Positions 1 to 7,864 of a DNA stretch of 19,772 nucleotides are shown piece by piece (positions within the stretch are counted from its first letter, which is position 1; every line of letters begins with the position of its first letter). A model generated the notes under the pieces. It ran no database searches and was not told where the DNA came from. It saw nothing but the letters and a program-made list of their open reading frames with translations. The position numbers were made by a program, and so were the translations under genes. Where the stretch lies: contig JAFDAT010000023.1 in assembly GCA_019313725.1 (NCBI GenBank), forward strand, positions 1 to 19,772, in the 5' to 3' direction. The DNA comes from Deltaproteobacteria bacterium (GTDB taxonomy: Bacteria; Desulfobacterota; Desulfobacteria; Desulfobacterales; B30-G6).

Positions 1-331
1 AGATGTTCCAACTCACAAAACTGAAACCATCAGAATTCACCTCAGGCGCACCGACCGTCTGCGGCAACATTGTCGGATCTACACCCGCTTGCTGCAGGAT
101 GGACCGATTTAAACCGGCGCCGGTACAATCAGAGATCTGCCGTTTGGTCTCCAAGGGACTGCGATGACTGATAATCCAGCTTTCCTCCGGGATATGGATG
201 CACCCGGCCACCAGAAGCGAAAATACCGCGGCGGAAAGCCATGTCCATCTTGCCTTTTTTTTGCGCGTATACCTTTCGGATACTCCTTTATAAGATGTGA
301 CCCGGCGTATGTGTGACATCGCTGTGGGCAT
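1..331 (-). CDS. Lipoprotein with start of an endonuclease/exonuclease/phosphatase-like domain (partial)
   Basis: An open frame runs from an ATG at 331 to the left edge of the window with no stop, so only about 110 N-terminal residues are visible. After a basic stretch (RKKKARW) comes a hydrophobic segment ending in a good lipobox (LLVAGC, cysteine about residue 41), so the product is probably a lipoprotein anchored by its acylated cysteine. The frame then reaches SFVSWNI at the window edge, which resembles the first beta strand of the endonuclease/exonuclease/phosphatase (EEP, DNase I-like) fold; this is suggestive, not proof. The start is uncertain: an in-frame ATG at 319 would give a more usual signal-peptide length, and neither ATG has a strong ribosome binding site. 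The gene begins 33 bases after the upstream alcohol dehydrogenase stop and may be co-transcribed with it. Confidence 0.6.
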   Translation of the reverse strand, partial: MPTAMSHIRRVTSYKGVSERYTRKKKARWTWLSAAVFSLLVAGCIHIPEESWIISHRSPLETKRQISDCTGAGLNRSILQQAGVDPTMLPQTVGAPEVNSDGFSFVSWNI

Positions 332-363
332 ATTCATTCACTTATTCTGAATAGGGTTGTCTG

Positions 364-2574
364 TCAAAAGGCCTGGTTAAATACCTCTAAAATCTCATTG
401 GGATCGGCCACAGGACGCCCATTGAAGATCACCGCCGTGTCCACAACGGCGTGAAAAGCACAGATCGGCAGGCTGTCTTCGGGAACACCCATATCGCGCA
501 ACCGCATGGGATGGCCGATCTTCTCCATCAGAGCCTCTATTGTATCCGCGGCAGCCAGGGCTGCCTCGTGTTCACTCATACCTGTAATATTCACGCCCAG
601 CGCCTGGGCTACCTGGGCCAGTTTTGCGGTCACATGATCGACGTTGAAACGCATCACCTTGGGAAGAACAATACCGCAGGCCGCCCCATGATGGACGTGG
701 TGCAGGGCACCAACAGTGTGCGCCATACCGTGAGCAAGCCCCACCTGTGCAATGGTAAAAGCCCACCCCGCCATGGTGGCGGCAATCTGCATGTTCAGCC
801 GGGACTCCTCATTACTGCCGTCCTCCACCACGACCGGGAGGTTTTCATTGATCAGGCGTATGGCCTGCAGCGCCATGCCGTCACAGATCGGGTTGGCCAT
901 GGTGCTGGACATGGCTTCTACGGCATGCGTCATGGCATCCATGGCCGTCATTACAGTTTGTTCCTTTGGCAGGGACAGGGTGAAGCGCGGGTCGAGTATG
1001 GCCACGTTGGGCATGATTTTCGTATCCACGATAAACAGTTTGCGGCCGGCCTTGTCATTGGTCAAAACCGATGCACTGGTCACCTCACTGCCGGTACCCG
1101 CTGTCGTTGGAATGGAGATGTGCGGGGTCTGCGGTTCGGTGAGAACCAGCATGTTGAGGTGGTCGTTGGCCTTACCACCGTTTTTCAAGGTCACGCAGAC
1201 ACCTTTGGCAGCATCGATAACACTGCCGCCCCCCACGCTGACGATGCAGTCCGCGTTTAATTCACGTGCCGTTTGCGTGGCCCGATCCACCGCGTCCAGG
1301 TCGGGATCGGAAGGAATCTGGTCGTAAATACCTACACAAAAATCCCCCAACGCGTTTTTGGCAAGTTCAGCGAGGCCGGCCCCGGCAACCCCGGCATCGG
1401 TGAGGATCATTGCCCTGCGGCAATCATTTTCCACCATCGCCTTACTGATTGAACTCAGGCACCCGTGCCCGGCTATGACCCTGGTCGGGCAGTCGTAGCC
1501 GAACCCTGCCACTTTTTTGTCGTCCGACATCAACGAAAAGGTGATGTTGGACTTGTGGTCGGCCATGGCGCTGACATGGATCCTTTTGACCACCGTATAT
1601 TCCTGTAACCCGACAATCCCGAGTTCACGGCCGACACCGGATTGCTTGTAACCGCCGAAGGGGCAGAAATCAGCAAATATATGGTAGTTGTTGATCCACA
1701 TGGTCCCCGTGCGGACGCCACGCGCTATCTTTTCGGCCCTGGCGGTATTGCTTGAAAACACGCCCCCTCCCAGACCGTAGATGGAATCGTTGGCAATTGC
1801 GATGGCCTCTTCGTCGTCGTCATATTTGATGACGCATACCACCGGACCGAATATTTCTTCCTGGGCGATGCGCATCTTATTGTCCACATCAGCAAAAATT
1901 GTAGGTGCATAATAGTATCCGCCCTCGATGCCCGGGACCTCCACCCGTTTCCCTCCGGTGACAAGTTCCGCACCTTCATCGATACCGATTTGCACATAGC
2001 GTTCAACCGTAGCCCGCTGTATCTCGCTGACCAGCGGGCCCATGTGGGTTGTGGGATCGAGCTGGTAGCCGATGCGAAAGGCCTCGGCGCGTTTTTTCAT
2101 TTTCCCTAGAAATTCATCGTATATTTTCGAAGCAACCAATACACGGGTGCCGGATTCGCATATCTGCCCCTGGTGAAAAAAAGTGCCGAAGCAGGCACCC
2201 TCCACAGCCAGGTCCATGTCGGCGTCATCGAGTATGACATTGGCCGACTTGCCGCCCAGTTCAAGCGTTGTTTTCTTTACCGTACCGGACGCCATCCGCA
2301 TAATTTCGCGCCCCACCTCGGTGCTGCCGGTAAAGGCGATTTTATCCACGTCAGCATGGGTGCAAAGGGTTTCCCCCAGCTCCGCCCCCGGACCCGCAAT
2401 GACGTTCAGGACACCGTCGGGTATGCCTGCGGCCTTGGCTGCTTCGGCAAGTATGAGAGCGCTGAGAGATGTTAAGGAAGCGGGTTTCAATACGGCGGTG
2501 TTACCCATGATCAGGGCGGGTGCGATCTTCCAGAAAGCCATGGTCATAGGAAAGTTCCAGGGGATGATGCCCAC
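364..2574 (-). CDS. Aldehyde dehydrogenase (C-terminal two thirds) fused to iron-containing alcohol dehydrogenase
   Basis: This frame carries two enzymes in one polypeptide. Counted from the GTG at 2574, residues 1-335 are most of an NAD(P)-dependent aldehyde dehydrogenase: the PWNFP motif, FTGSTEVG nucleotide-binding loop, general base Glu105 in LELGGKS and catalytic Cys139 in GQICESGTR. These mark the hydrolysing (aldehyde to acid) type, not the CoA-acylating ALDH of AdhE. After a linker of about 15 residues, residues 350-736 are a group III iron-type alcohol dehydrogenase, with GGGSVIDAAK for the dinucleotide and metal ligands Asp546, His550, His615 and His629. The likely role is alcohol to aldehyde to acid on one chain. 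The GTG at 2574 is not a natural start: homology continues upstream to about 2635, where the frame meets a TAG (2638-2640). The missing N-terminus is in another frame (2501-2962), so the gene is frameshifted. The alcohol dehydrogenase half looks intact. Confidence 0.85.
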   Translation of the reverse strand: MGIIPWNFPMTMAFWKIAPALIMGNTAVLKPASLTSLSALILAEAAKAAGIPDGVLNVIAGPGAELGETLCTHADVDKIAFTGSTEVGREIMRMASGTVKKTTLELGGKSANVILDDADMDLAVEGACFGTFFHQGQICESGTRVLVASKIYDEFLGKMKKRAEAFRIGYQLDPTTHMGPLVSEIQRATVERYVQIGIDEGAELVTGGKRVEVPGIEGGYYYAPTIFADVDNKMRIAQEEIFGPVVCVIKYDDDEEAIAIANDSIYGLGGGVFSSNTARAEKIARGVRTGTMWINNYHIFADFCPFGGYKQSGVGRELGIVGLQEYTVVKRIHVSAMADHKSNITFSLMSDDKKVAGFGYDCPTRVIAGHGCLSSISKAMVENDCRRAMILTDAGVAGAGLAELAKNALGDFCVGIYDQIPSDPDLDAVDRATQTARELNADCIVSVGGGSVIDAAKGVCVTLKNGGKANDHLNMLVLTEPQTPHISIPTTAGTGSEVTSASVLTNDKAGRKLFIVDTKIMPNVAILDPRFTLSLPKEQTVMTAMDAMTHAVEAMSSTMANPICDGMALQAIRLINENLPVVVEDGSNEESRLNMQIAATMAGWAFTIAQVGLAHGMAHTVGALHHVHHGAACGIVLPKVMRFNVDHVTAKLAQVAQALGVNITGMSEHEAALAAADTIEALMEKIGHPMRLRDMGVPEDSLPICAFHAVVDTAVIFNGRPVADPNEILEVFNQAF

Positions 2575-2962
2575 GCATACACCGATGGGCTCCCGGCGTA
2601 TATACTCCCGCCCCGGTGCAAAAACGTTTCCCGAAACCTATACCCAAAAGGGGCGCAAAACCGGCCAGTTTCAGGATCTGGCCCGAATCCATGGCTTCGG
2701 TTGCGGCCAGGCGCAGCATCTGCTGAGAAATCTGGTCGGCGAAATCCTGCATCTTTGCCATTCTGGCTTCGGGGCGAAGTCCACTCCAGTCTCCCCGGTC
2801 AAAGGCATGCCGGGCTGCCGCTATGGCGGCTTCGGCATCCTCCTTGCCGGCCATGGCAATTTCCGCTATGGGCATCCCGGTACCGGGGTCTATCGATTCG
2901 AAACACTTTCCACTCGCGGCATCCACAAATTCACCATTGATGAATAGCTTGTACTGTTCCAT
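2501..2962 (-). pseudogene. 5' fragment of the frameshifted aldehyde dehydrogenase-alcohol dehydrogenase gene
   Basis: The ATG at 2962 follows a strong ribosome binding site (AAGGAGGG), 33 bases after the HesB-like gene. The product begins as a normal ALDH N-terminus (LFINGEFVDAASG, then DPGTGMPIAEIAMAG and EAMDSGQ), but ALDH-like sequence stops at about 2642 (FAPLLG) and the rest to 2501 is out-of-frame read-through. The ALDH continues in the frame of 364-2574 from about 2635. Joining the two leaves roughly 44 residues between the SGQ motif and PWNFP, where human ALDH2 has about 62. The lesion therefore looks like a loss of some tens of bases that also changes frame, not a single-base slip. 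It could be a real inactivating deletion or an assembly error; reads would decide. The natural gene would span 364-2962. Confidence 0.75.
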
Positions 2963-2995
2963 GCAGCCCTCCTTCGGTTATCCCGGTTGTTAAAA

Positions 2996-3364
2996 TTATG
3001 TTCCGGTTGATTTCTCTTTGTTGGGAACGTTAATCTGACAGACGCCAAAACCGCTCCATTCGCTCACGGGTTTGCTGGATGCAACCCTGAACCCGCTTCC
3101 ACCCTTTTCCTCCACATGGGAAATCGTCACCCCGCCCGTAAGCTCGTAGGTCTCGGGACTGATCACAAACACCAGGCCCTTTATGTCGATACGGATATCA
3201 CGCTTGCGCACGTCATCCACACGGAGTTCCAGAGCTGCATCGCAGCAGCCTTTAAAGCAAAGGTCGATTCGGATGGGCATTTGAATATTTTTTTCGACAA
3301 GAAAGGATCTTATCTGCCTGGCCGTTTCCCGGTCCAGGTTCAGAACAGGGACATCATCATGCAT
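2996..3364 (-). CDS. A-type iron-sulfur assembly protein-like (HesB/IscA family)
   Basis: The 122-residue product has the beta-rich A-type fold signature: a beta strand leading into CFKGCC (Cys36, Cys40, Cys41), a VFVISPETYELTGG segment matching the family's VDxxSxxxLxG stretch, ISHVEEKGGSGFRV matching the IDYVxxxxGxGF region, and one C-terminal cysteine (GFGVCQ, Cys109) where classic IscA has CGCG. Family members carry or deliver Fe-S clusters. This one has an atypical cysteine pattern, so ligand chemistry and role are uncertain. It sits between two dehydrogenase genes with 33-base gaps on each side, in an operon whose AOR and polyferredoxin domain together need about five [4Fe-4S] clusters, which fits a dedicated maturation role (inference). 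An AAGGA lies 12 bases before the ATG. No in-frame TGA, so not a selenoprotein. Confidence 0.7.
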   Translation of the reverse strand: MHDDVPVLNLDRETARQIRSFLVEKNIQMPIRIDLCFKGCCDAALELRVDDVRKRDIRIDIKGLVFVISPETYELTGGVTISHVEEKGGSGFRVASSKPVSEWSGFGVCQINVPNKEKSTGT

Positions 3365-3397
3365 GGCGGCTTCATGTCCTTCATTAGAGCGGCCAAT

Positions 3398-5077
3398 TTA
3401 AAAATCGGCCATAAGTTTTCTGACCAGGTCGGCGCAATCCTGCGGTGTCATTATCCTGGGCACCGGATACAGGGGATGGGCTTCCTTAAATGCGCGTTTG
3501 ACAATCAGCGGGATATCGCTCTCTTTGAGTTCCTCGATATAGGTCGGGATCTTCATATTTTTGTTCATGGTTTTTACTTTTTCTATAAACCGGTAAGACA
3601 GTTCTTCTTCCGGTTCGCCATCAACACCAATGCCCCCGGCAACAGCCAGCCGGGCCAGTCTCTGCTGCGCTTCTTTCCGGCTGTATTCTAAAACATACGG
3701 TAAAATAATGGCATTGGCCAGCCCGTGAGGTACGCCGTAGAGCCCGCCCATATTGTGGGCAATGGCATGCACATAGCCGACGTAGGCTCGCGTAAAGGCA
3801 ACCCCGGCATAGAAAGAAGCCAGCGCCATGTTGTTGCGGGCTTCAAGATCGGAACCATCGTTGTAGACTTTTTCGAGATTATCAAAGATCAGTTTTGTGG
3901 CCATTACGGCGTTTTCATCGGTATATGGCGTGCCGCTTTGATTGATGTAAGCCTCCACGGCGTGGGTTAAGGCATCCATCCCCGTGGTGGAGGTGATGTG
4001 CGGCGGAAGGCCCAGCATCAGTTCCGGATCCAGAACAGCTATTTTAGGAACGAGCTTGGGATCCATGATCCCAAATTTCTCATGGGTTTCCGGATTGCTA
4101 ATAATGGCGGCTATGGTTGTCTCCGACCCGGTTCCGGCAGTGGTCGGAATGCAGAAAAAGGGAGGGATCGGTATCAATACTCTAAATAATCCTTTCATCC
4201 AGCGTACCGAAAAATAAGGATTTCTGATCCTTGCTCCGATAATTTTAGCACAATCAATGGGCGATCCGCCCCCAAAACCAATGATTGCCTTACATTTTTC
4301 CCGTTTGTAAATTTCTCTGCCGGCCTCGACATTTTCAATGGTGGGATTGGGTTGAACATCGTCAAATACGGTATATTTGATATTATTTGCTTCAAGGGAT
4401 GTGAACAGGCCATCCAGGAGGTTCAATTCCATCAGGACCTTGTCGGTGACCACCAGGATATTATTAAGGCCTCTGGCTTTGATATTTTCTGACAGCGTTT
4501 TTACACTTCCGGGACCGGTAAGCACGACAGGCACGCGAAAGGGTAAAATCATCGCCGCCACTTTCATTATCCTTTGAATCACACGAAAGGTGATTTTCTT
4601 TAATGCCCACCCCACGCTTTTTGCCTGCTTCACCTTCTGTTGTTCCTTGCGCTCCTCGACAACCGGTTGCGTGGCCATCTCTATGGCATCCACCGGACAT
4701 TCCTCGGCACAGAACCCACAACCGATACAGGTTTTCGGATTGACAACTTCAGGATAGGCATGCGGATCCTTTATGCCTGGAAAACCGAGCGTGATGCAGT
4801 CGGTGGGGCATACATCCAGGCAAATGGCACAGCCGTTGCATTTCTGCTCATCAAAAAAAGGCTTTTCCCACAGTTTGCGTTTTATCCTTAGCGCCACCGC
4901 GCCGGATGCATCTTTCACCGCGCCATCCGGGCACACTCTTCCGCAGGCACCGCATTCGATGCAGTTTTCTTCGTCGATACGATGAACTTCCTTTTTTTCA
5001 CCCGCTGCCGCGCCCGTCGGACAGATATGCACACAAGAAGTACACCCGCTACAATTTTCCGTAATGTAATAAGCCAC
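3398..5077 (-). CDS. Four-[4Fe-4S] polyferredoxin fused to iron-containing alcohol dehydrogenase
   Basis: I place the start at a GTG (5077) preceded by AAGGAGGAG six bases upstream; the frame stays open to 5224, but that extension lies in repeat sequence and looks non-coding. The 559-residue product starts with four CxxCxxCxxxCP motifs (cysteines 9-19, 39-49, 80-90, 117-127), predicting four [4Fe-4S] clusters in about 130 residues. A basic linker (140-180) leads to a group III alcohol dehydrogenase with GFGGGSPIDCAK and metal ligands Asp368, His372, His437 and His451 at canonical spacing (4, then 14 residues). The family oxidises alcohols or reduces aldehydes with NAD(P). No flavin domain is visible, so direct NADH-to-cluster transfer is not expected; the clusters more likely serve the adjacent AOR, whose known partner AorA in Aromatoleum is a small four-cluster ferredoxin. 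The pairing with AOR is inference. Confidence 0.88.
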   Translation of the reverse strand: MAYYITENCSGCTSCVHICPTGAAAGEKKEVHRIDEENCIECGACGRVCPDGAVKDASGAVALRIKRKLWEKPFFDEQKCNGCAICLDVCPTDCITLGFPGIKDPHAYPEVVNPKTCIGCGFCAEECPVDAIEMATQPVVEERKEQQKVKQAKSVGWALKKITFRVIQRIMKVAAMILPFRVPVVLTGPGSVKTLSENIKARGLNNILVVTDKVLMELNLLDGLFTSLEANNIKYTVFDDVQPNPTIENVEAGREIYKREKCKAIIGFGGGSPIDCAKIIGARIRNPYFSVRWMKGLFRVLIPIPPFFCIPTTAGTGSETTIAAIISNPETHEKFGIMDPKLVPKIAVLDPELMLGLPPHITSTTGMDALTHAVEAYINQSGTPYTDENAVMATKLIFDNLEKVYNDGSDLEARNNMALASFYAGVAFTRAYVGYVHAIAHNMGGLYGVPHGLANAIILPYVLEYSRKEAQQRLARLAVAGGIGVDGEPEEELSYRFIEKVKTMNKNMKIPTYIEELKESDIPLIVKRAFKEAHPLYPVPRIMTPQDCADLVRKLMADF

Positions 5078-5135
5078 TAGGCTCCTCCTTAATACCCAAC
5101 CCGGATAAATCGATTGAAAATCTCGCTCATCAGGG

Positions 5136-5198
5136 AACCACAAAGGCACAAAGGACACAAAGTTTTTTCTTTCATTTCTTCTTCGTGTCTTTGTGGTT
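5136..5198. repeat. Intergenic inverted repeat (AACCACAAAG / CTTTGTGGTT)
   Basis: The gap between the AOR and polyferredoxin-ADH genes holds perfect 10-base inverted arms, AACCACAAAG at 5136-5145 and CTTTGTGGTT at 5189-5198. The left arm continues as imperfect copies of CACAAAG. The sequence resembles decayed intergenic repeats common in Desulfobacterota genomes (from memory, unsearched). It could fold in the transcript between the two genes. Confidence 0.6.
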
Positions 5199-5279
5199 GA
5201 AAAAGTTTTACCACCAAAAGACAAAATTCAGTTCTAAACAACTAACCCCCAACGTTTCAACTATGGGGTAACCCTTGGG

Positions 5280-7244
5280 TTAAGCATCGGCTGCAATTTT
5301 TTCAACATGTTCACGGGACGGTTTGCCCGTATTCACATCCCATCCGAACTGTTCCCAGTACCGGCTCATCATGGCTTCGATTTCAATTGAACGTCCCTTG
5401 TTGGCACCCTCCGTCTGCACCGGGCGGCCCAGGGCACGTTCACTGACCTTGATCTTTTTCGGCTCGAGACCGTGCTTTACATTAAACGACTGCTTTAGGG
5501 TATGAATGTCTGCGGCCTTGTCCAGGTACTGATCGGGGGTCAGATTCCACCCGGTGGCCGCATTGATCCAGTCGAAAATACGGATACGTTTGGCACCCAG
5601 AAAGGCACCGAACATGCAGGCACCCACCGAGTTGATAATGGTCATGTATTTGCTGTTGATCGCCCCGATTTCAGCCTGCCTGTCTATGGCCTTGTATTTG
5701 CTGCTTTTCCAATACATGGGTGGAATTTTGGGAATGCCTTTAACAACTTTCCACAGCTGATACATTTCATAGTAGAGGTGTGAACCGAGCGTGTGTCTTC
5801 CGGGGGTGGGTTCAACGCTGTAGTGCAGGGCAAACCCCGGGTCATTTCTGGAATCGTGCATGGCCGGTTCCTGGCCGCCGGCAAGAACAGCGTATGGCTC
5901 GGCCTGCTTTCCGATTCGTTCAACAGCCTGTTTCACCCCATCGGCCAACACGTGGCCGAAGCCTTCGCGCTTGACCATTTTCTCCAGCAGGGCGACAATG
6001 GCTTCGGTATTGCCCCAGGTCAGATCAAGGCCGTCGGTGTCGTCCTTCGTAATCACCCCTTCTTCATAACACTCCATGGCAAAGGCAATGGCATGGCCGG
6101 CCGAAATCGTATCCATACCCGCCCGGTTCAACAGCTCGTTCATATAAAATATGGCATCCACATCTTCATTCATGCAGAGCCCGCCCAGCGCAAGCACCGT
6201 TTCATATTCCGGTTTATGGGTTTCGCTGTATTTCCCTTCGGTTGTACAGATACCGCCACACCCCAACGGACAGGAATAACAGTGGTATTTTACTTTTTCG
6301 CAGTTTGTGAACTTATCCGGGTTGGACGTATAACTCTTCCTGATTCCCCAGTCTTTAATACTGCCTTTCCAGTTTTTAAGGGGAGAGTCACCCATCTCAG
6401 GCGACATCTGATTCATGGAAACCGTCCCCCACTTTCTCAACATTATTTTATAGAGGAGACCGTCCATGGTCATGACTGTGGGGAGAATGCGCATCAGGGC
6501 GCCAAAAAAGGGTGTCAGCCACCCCGATACGAACGGCGGCTGAAATTGTACCCACTTGTTGCAACTCTGGCTCAGCCGCTTCATCTCGTCCCGGTCATGG
6601 GGGACTATACGCTTTGATCCCGCCAGGACAACCGCTTTGAGCCGCTTGGAGCCCATCACTGCCCCGAGCCCCGAACGCGCAGCCATGCGCCCCTTGTCTG
6701 TGGATATCCCGGAAATCAGTGAAATTGACTCACCCGCGGGCCCGATACAGGCCACCTTGGGTTGTTTTCCTTTTGCTCCGGTTGTTTTTGTTAAATGCGC
6801 TTCGGTTTCAACCGCGTCCAGCCCCCACACATCCGAAGCATCTCTCAGTTCTTTGACATGGTCATCCACATAGAGGTAGACCGGTTTTTCGCTGATGCCT
6901 TTAAAAAAGATCCCATCATATCCGCAGCGTTTGATCGCCGGCGAAAAGGTTCCGCCGCAGTTGGCGTCCCCCCATCCATCCGTAAGCGGTGATTTACCGA
7001 CCACCATCCACCGACCGGTAAAAAGACTGCCCGTTCCGGTGAGCAACCCCGGGAGAAACCCGAGTATATTATCAGGCCCCAGGGGGTCCGCCCCGGCCGG
7101 TATCCGGTCATGCAGCATGGTTGCGCCAAGCCCCATCCCGCCCAGACATTTTTCATACACACTGTCAGGCAGAGTCTCCTCCTGGATTTCACCTGTCGTC
7201 AAATCCACATGCAGTACCTTGCCCATGTAGCCTTTTCTTTTCAT
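5280..7244 (-). CDS. aor: Tungsten-dependent aldehyde:ferredoxin oxidoreductase (AOR family)
   Basis: A 654-residue AOR-family protein. The N-terminal domain opens with GKVLHVDLTTGEI and has the pterin-binding features of the family (GSLFTGRWMVVGKSP, NCGGTFSPAIKRCGYDGIFFKG). The cluster ligands are Cys322, Cys325 and Cys329 (CYSCPLGC), with a distant Cys543 in NSVGACMFG, the arrangement known for Pyrococcus AOR. The enzyme oxidises aldehydes to carboxylic acids, or reverses this, using a tungsten bis-pterin and low-potential ferredoxin. It is somewhat longer than archaeal AOR (about 605), mainly from a hydrophobic insert around residues 233-270. BamB of benzoyl-CoA reductase is of similar length in the same superfamily, but no other bam gene is nearby and flanking alcohol dehydrogenases favour AOR. 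I start at the ATG at 7244 (weak GGGGG upstream), because MKRKGYMGKVL is the usual family N-terminus. Confidence 0.9.
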   Translation of the reverse strand: MKRKGYMGKVLHVDLTTGEIQEETLPDSVYEKCLGGMGLGATMLHDRIPAGADPLGPDNILGFLPGLLTGTGSLFTGRWMVVGKSPLTDGWGDANCGGTFSPAIKRCGYDGIFFKGISEKPVYLYVDDHVKELRDASDVWGLDAVETEAHLTKTTGAKGKQPKVACIGPAGESISLISGISTDKGRMAARSGLGAVMGSKRLKAVVLAGSKRIVPHDRDEMKRLSQSCNKWVQFQPPFVSGWLTPFFGALMRILPTVMTMDGLLYKIMLRKWGTVSMNQMSPEMGDSPLKNWKGSIKDWGIRKSYTSNPDKFTNCEKVKYHCYSCPLGCGGICTTEGKYSETHKPEYETVLALGGLCMNEDVDAIFYMNELLNRAGMDTISAGHAIAFAMECYEEGVITKDDTDGLDLTWGNTEAIVALLEKMVKREGFGHVLADGVKQAVERIGKQAEPYAVLAGGQEPAMHDSRNDPGFALHYSVEPTPGRHTLGSHLYYEMYQLWKVVKGIPKIPPMYWKSSKYKAIDRQAEIGAINSKYMTIINSVGACMFGAFLGAKRIRIFDWINAATGWNLTPDQYLDKAADIHTLKQSFNVKHGLEPKKIKVSERALGRPVQTEGANKGRSIEIEAMMSRYWEQFGWDVNTGKPSREHVEKIAADA

Positions 7245-7384
7245 AATACCCCCGCTGTTTATATCGGATATCTGTTTTACCAGGATTTGAAAATTATTTT
7301 TTAGCTTTTGAAATGAGACGAGAATGTAAATACGCGCCAACAACCATACAGCCGTTGGGATTCGCAATCACCGGATCAGGAAAT

Positions 7385-7397
7385 GGTAACGATTACC
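7385..7397. promoter_or_regulatory. Palindrome GGTAA-CGA-TTACC upstream of the AOR gene
   Basis: A perfect 5-base inverted repeat with a 3-base centre lies about 140 bases upstream of the AOR start, in the gap after the small membrane protein gene. It could be a regulator half-site pair. No regulator gene nearby is linked to it, so function is a guess. Confidence 0.2.
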
Positions 7398-7486
7398 GAC
7401 TACGATGCCATTTTCTTTGTATTCTGTCAATTTATCATTCCCAGGTTTTGGGACAGGAATGCTGTTCTCAAATAATGGCAGTAGGG

Positions 7487-7864
7487 TCACGAACCTTGCC
7501 CTGTTTCACCCGAAGCACCCTCGGCGGACATACCTTTGTTCCAGGGCATTTTTTTCAGTATGAGCGCCAGAACACACCGTCCGGCAAACGTGACCATAGT
7601 TGTTCCCAGAAGGAGCAGTACAAACAACGGAAAGCGGATGGCTGCCCACAGACCGAGCAGTGTCACCACAAAATAGAAAATGCGCATCTGGGTTGTGAAA
7701 GCCAAGGGCCCATCTCTTTTGGAAAAATAGATCACCTGAAATGCACTTATTCCCATAACAGCATAAAACGCCGGAACCCAGCCAAAGAGAGCGATAAGAA
7801 TCAGTACAAACGTTACGAACCAGAACCACCAATCCAACGTGTTGGCTTCGACTGCAAGTTGCAT
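7487..7864 (-). CDS. Small hydrophobic membrane protein, unknown function
   Basis: A 125-residue protein with about four hydrophobic segments: residues 11-30 (WWFWFVTFVLILIALFGWVP), 32-48, 60-80 (IFYFVVTLLGLWAAI) and 81-104, ending in a short polar tail. The ATG at 7864 has AAAGG seven bases upstream; an overlapping ATG four bases earlier opens a different frame without membrane character and is a shadow. I do not recognise a named family. It is the first gene of the alcohol/aldehyde cluster, about 240 bases ahead of AOR on the same strand. A membrane partner linking the cluster to the quinone pool or to substrate uptake is possible, but nothing in the sequence (no heme or Fe-S ligands) shows this. 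Confidence 0.65.
   Translation of the reverse strand: MQLAVEANTLDWWFWFVTFVLILIALFGWVPAFYAVMGISAFQVIYFSKRDGPLAFTTQMRIFYFVVTLLGLWAAIRFPLFVLLLLGTTMVTFAGRCVLALILKKMPWNKGMSAEGASGETGQGS

Noticed and set aside
451..1260. 269-residue plus-strand open frame
   Set aside because: It lies wholly opposite the iron-type alcohol dehydrogenase, whose catalytic motifs are intact; the plus-strand product has no recognisable domain.
2183..2947. 254-residue plus-strand open frame over the ALDH N-terminus
   Set aside because: Antisense to a clear ALDH sequence, with no family features of its own.
5793..6617. 274-residue plus-strand open frame
   Set aside because: Antisense to the AOR gene, including its cluster cysteines; composition follows from the coding strand.
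5280..7244. BamB subunit of class II benzoyl-CoA reductase
   Set aside because: Length is similar, but no bamC-I genes are nearby and the alcohol dehydrogenase neighbours fit AOR better. Not excluded without a tree.
7447..7463. Sigma54-type promoter (GG...GC)
   Set aside because: The GG-to-GC spacing is 9 bases instead of 10, and it points away from the minus-strand genes.
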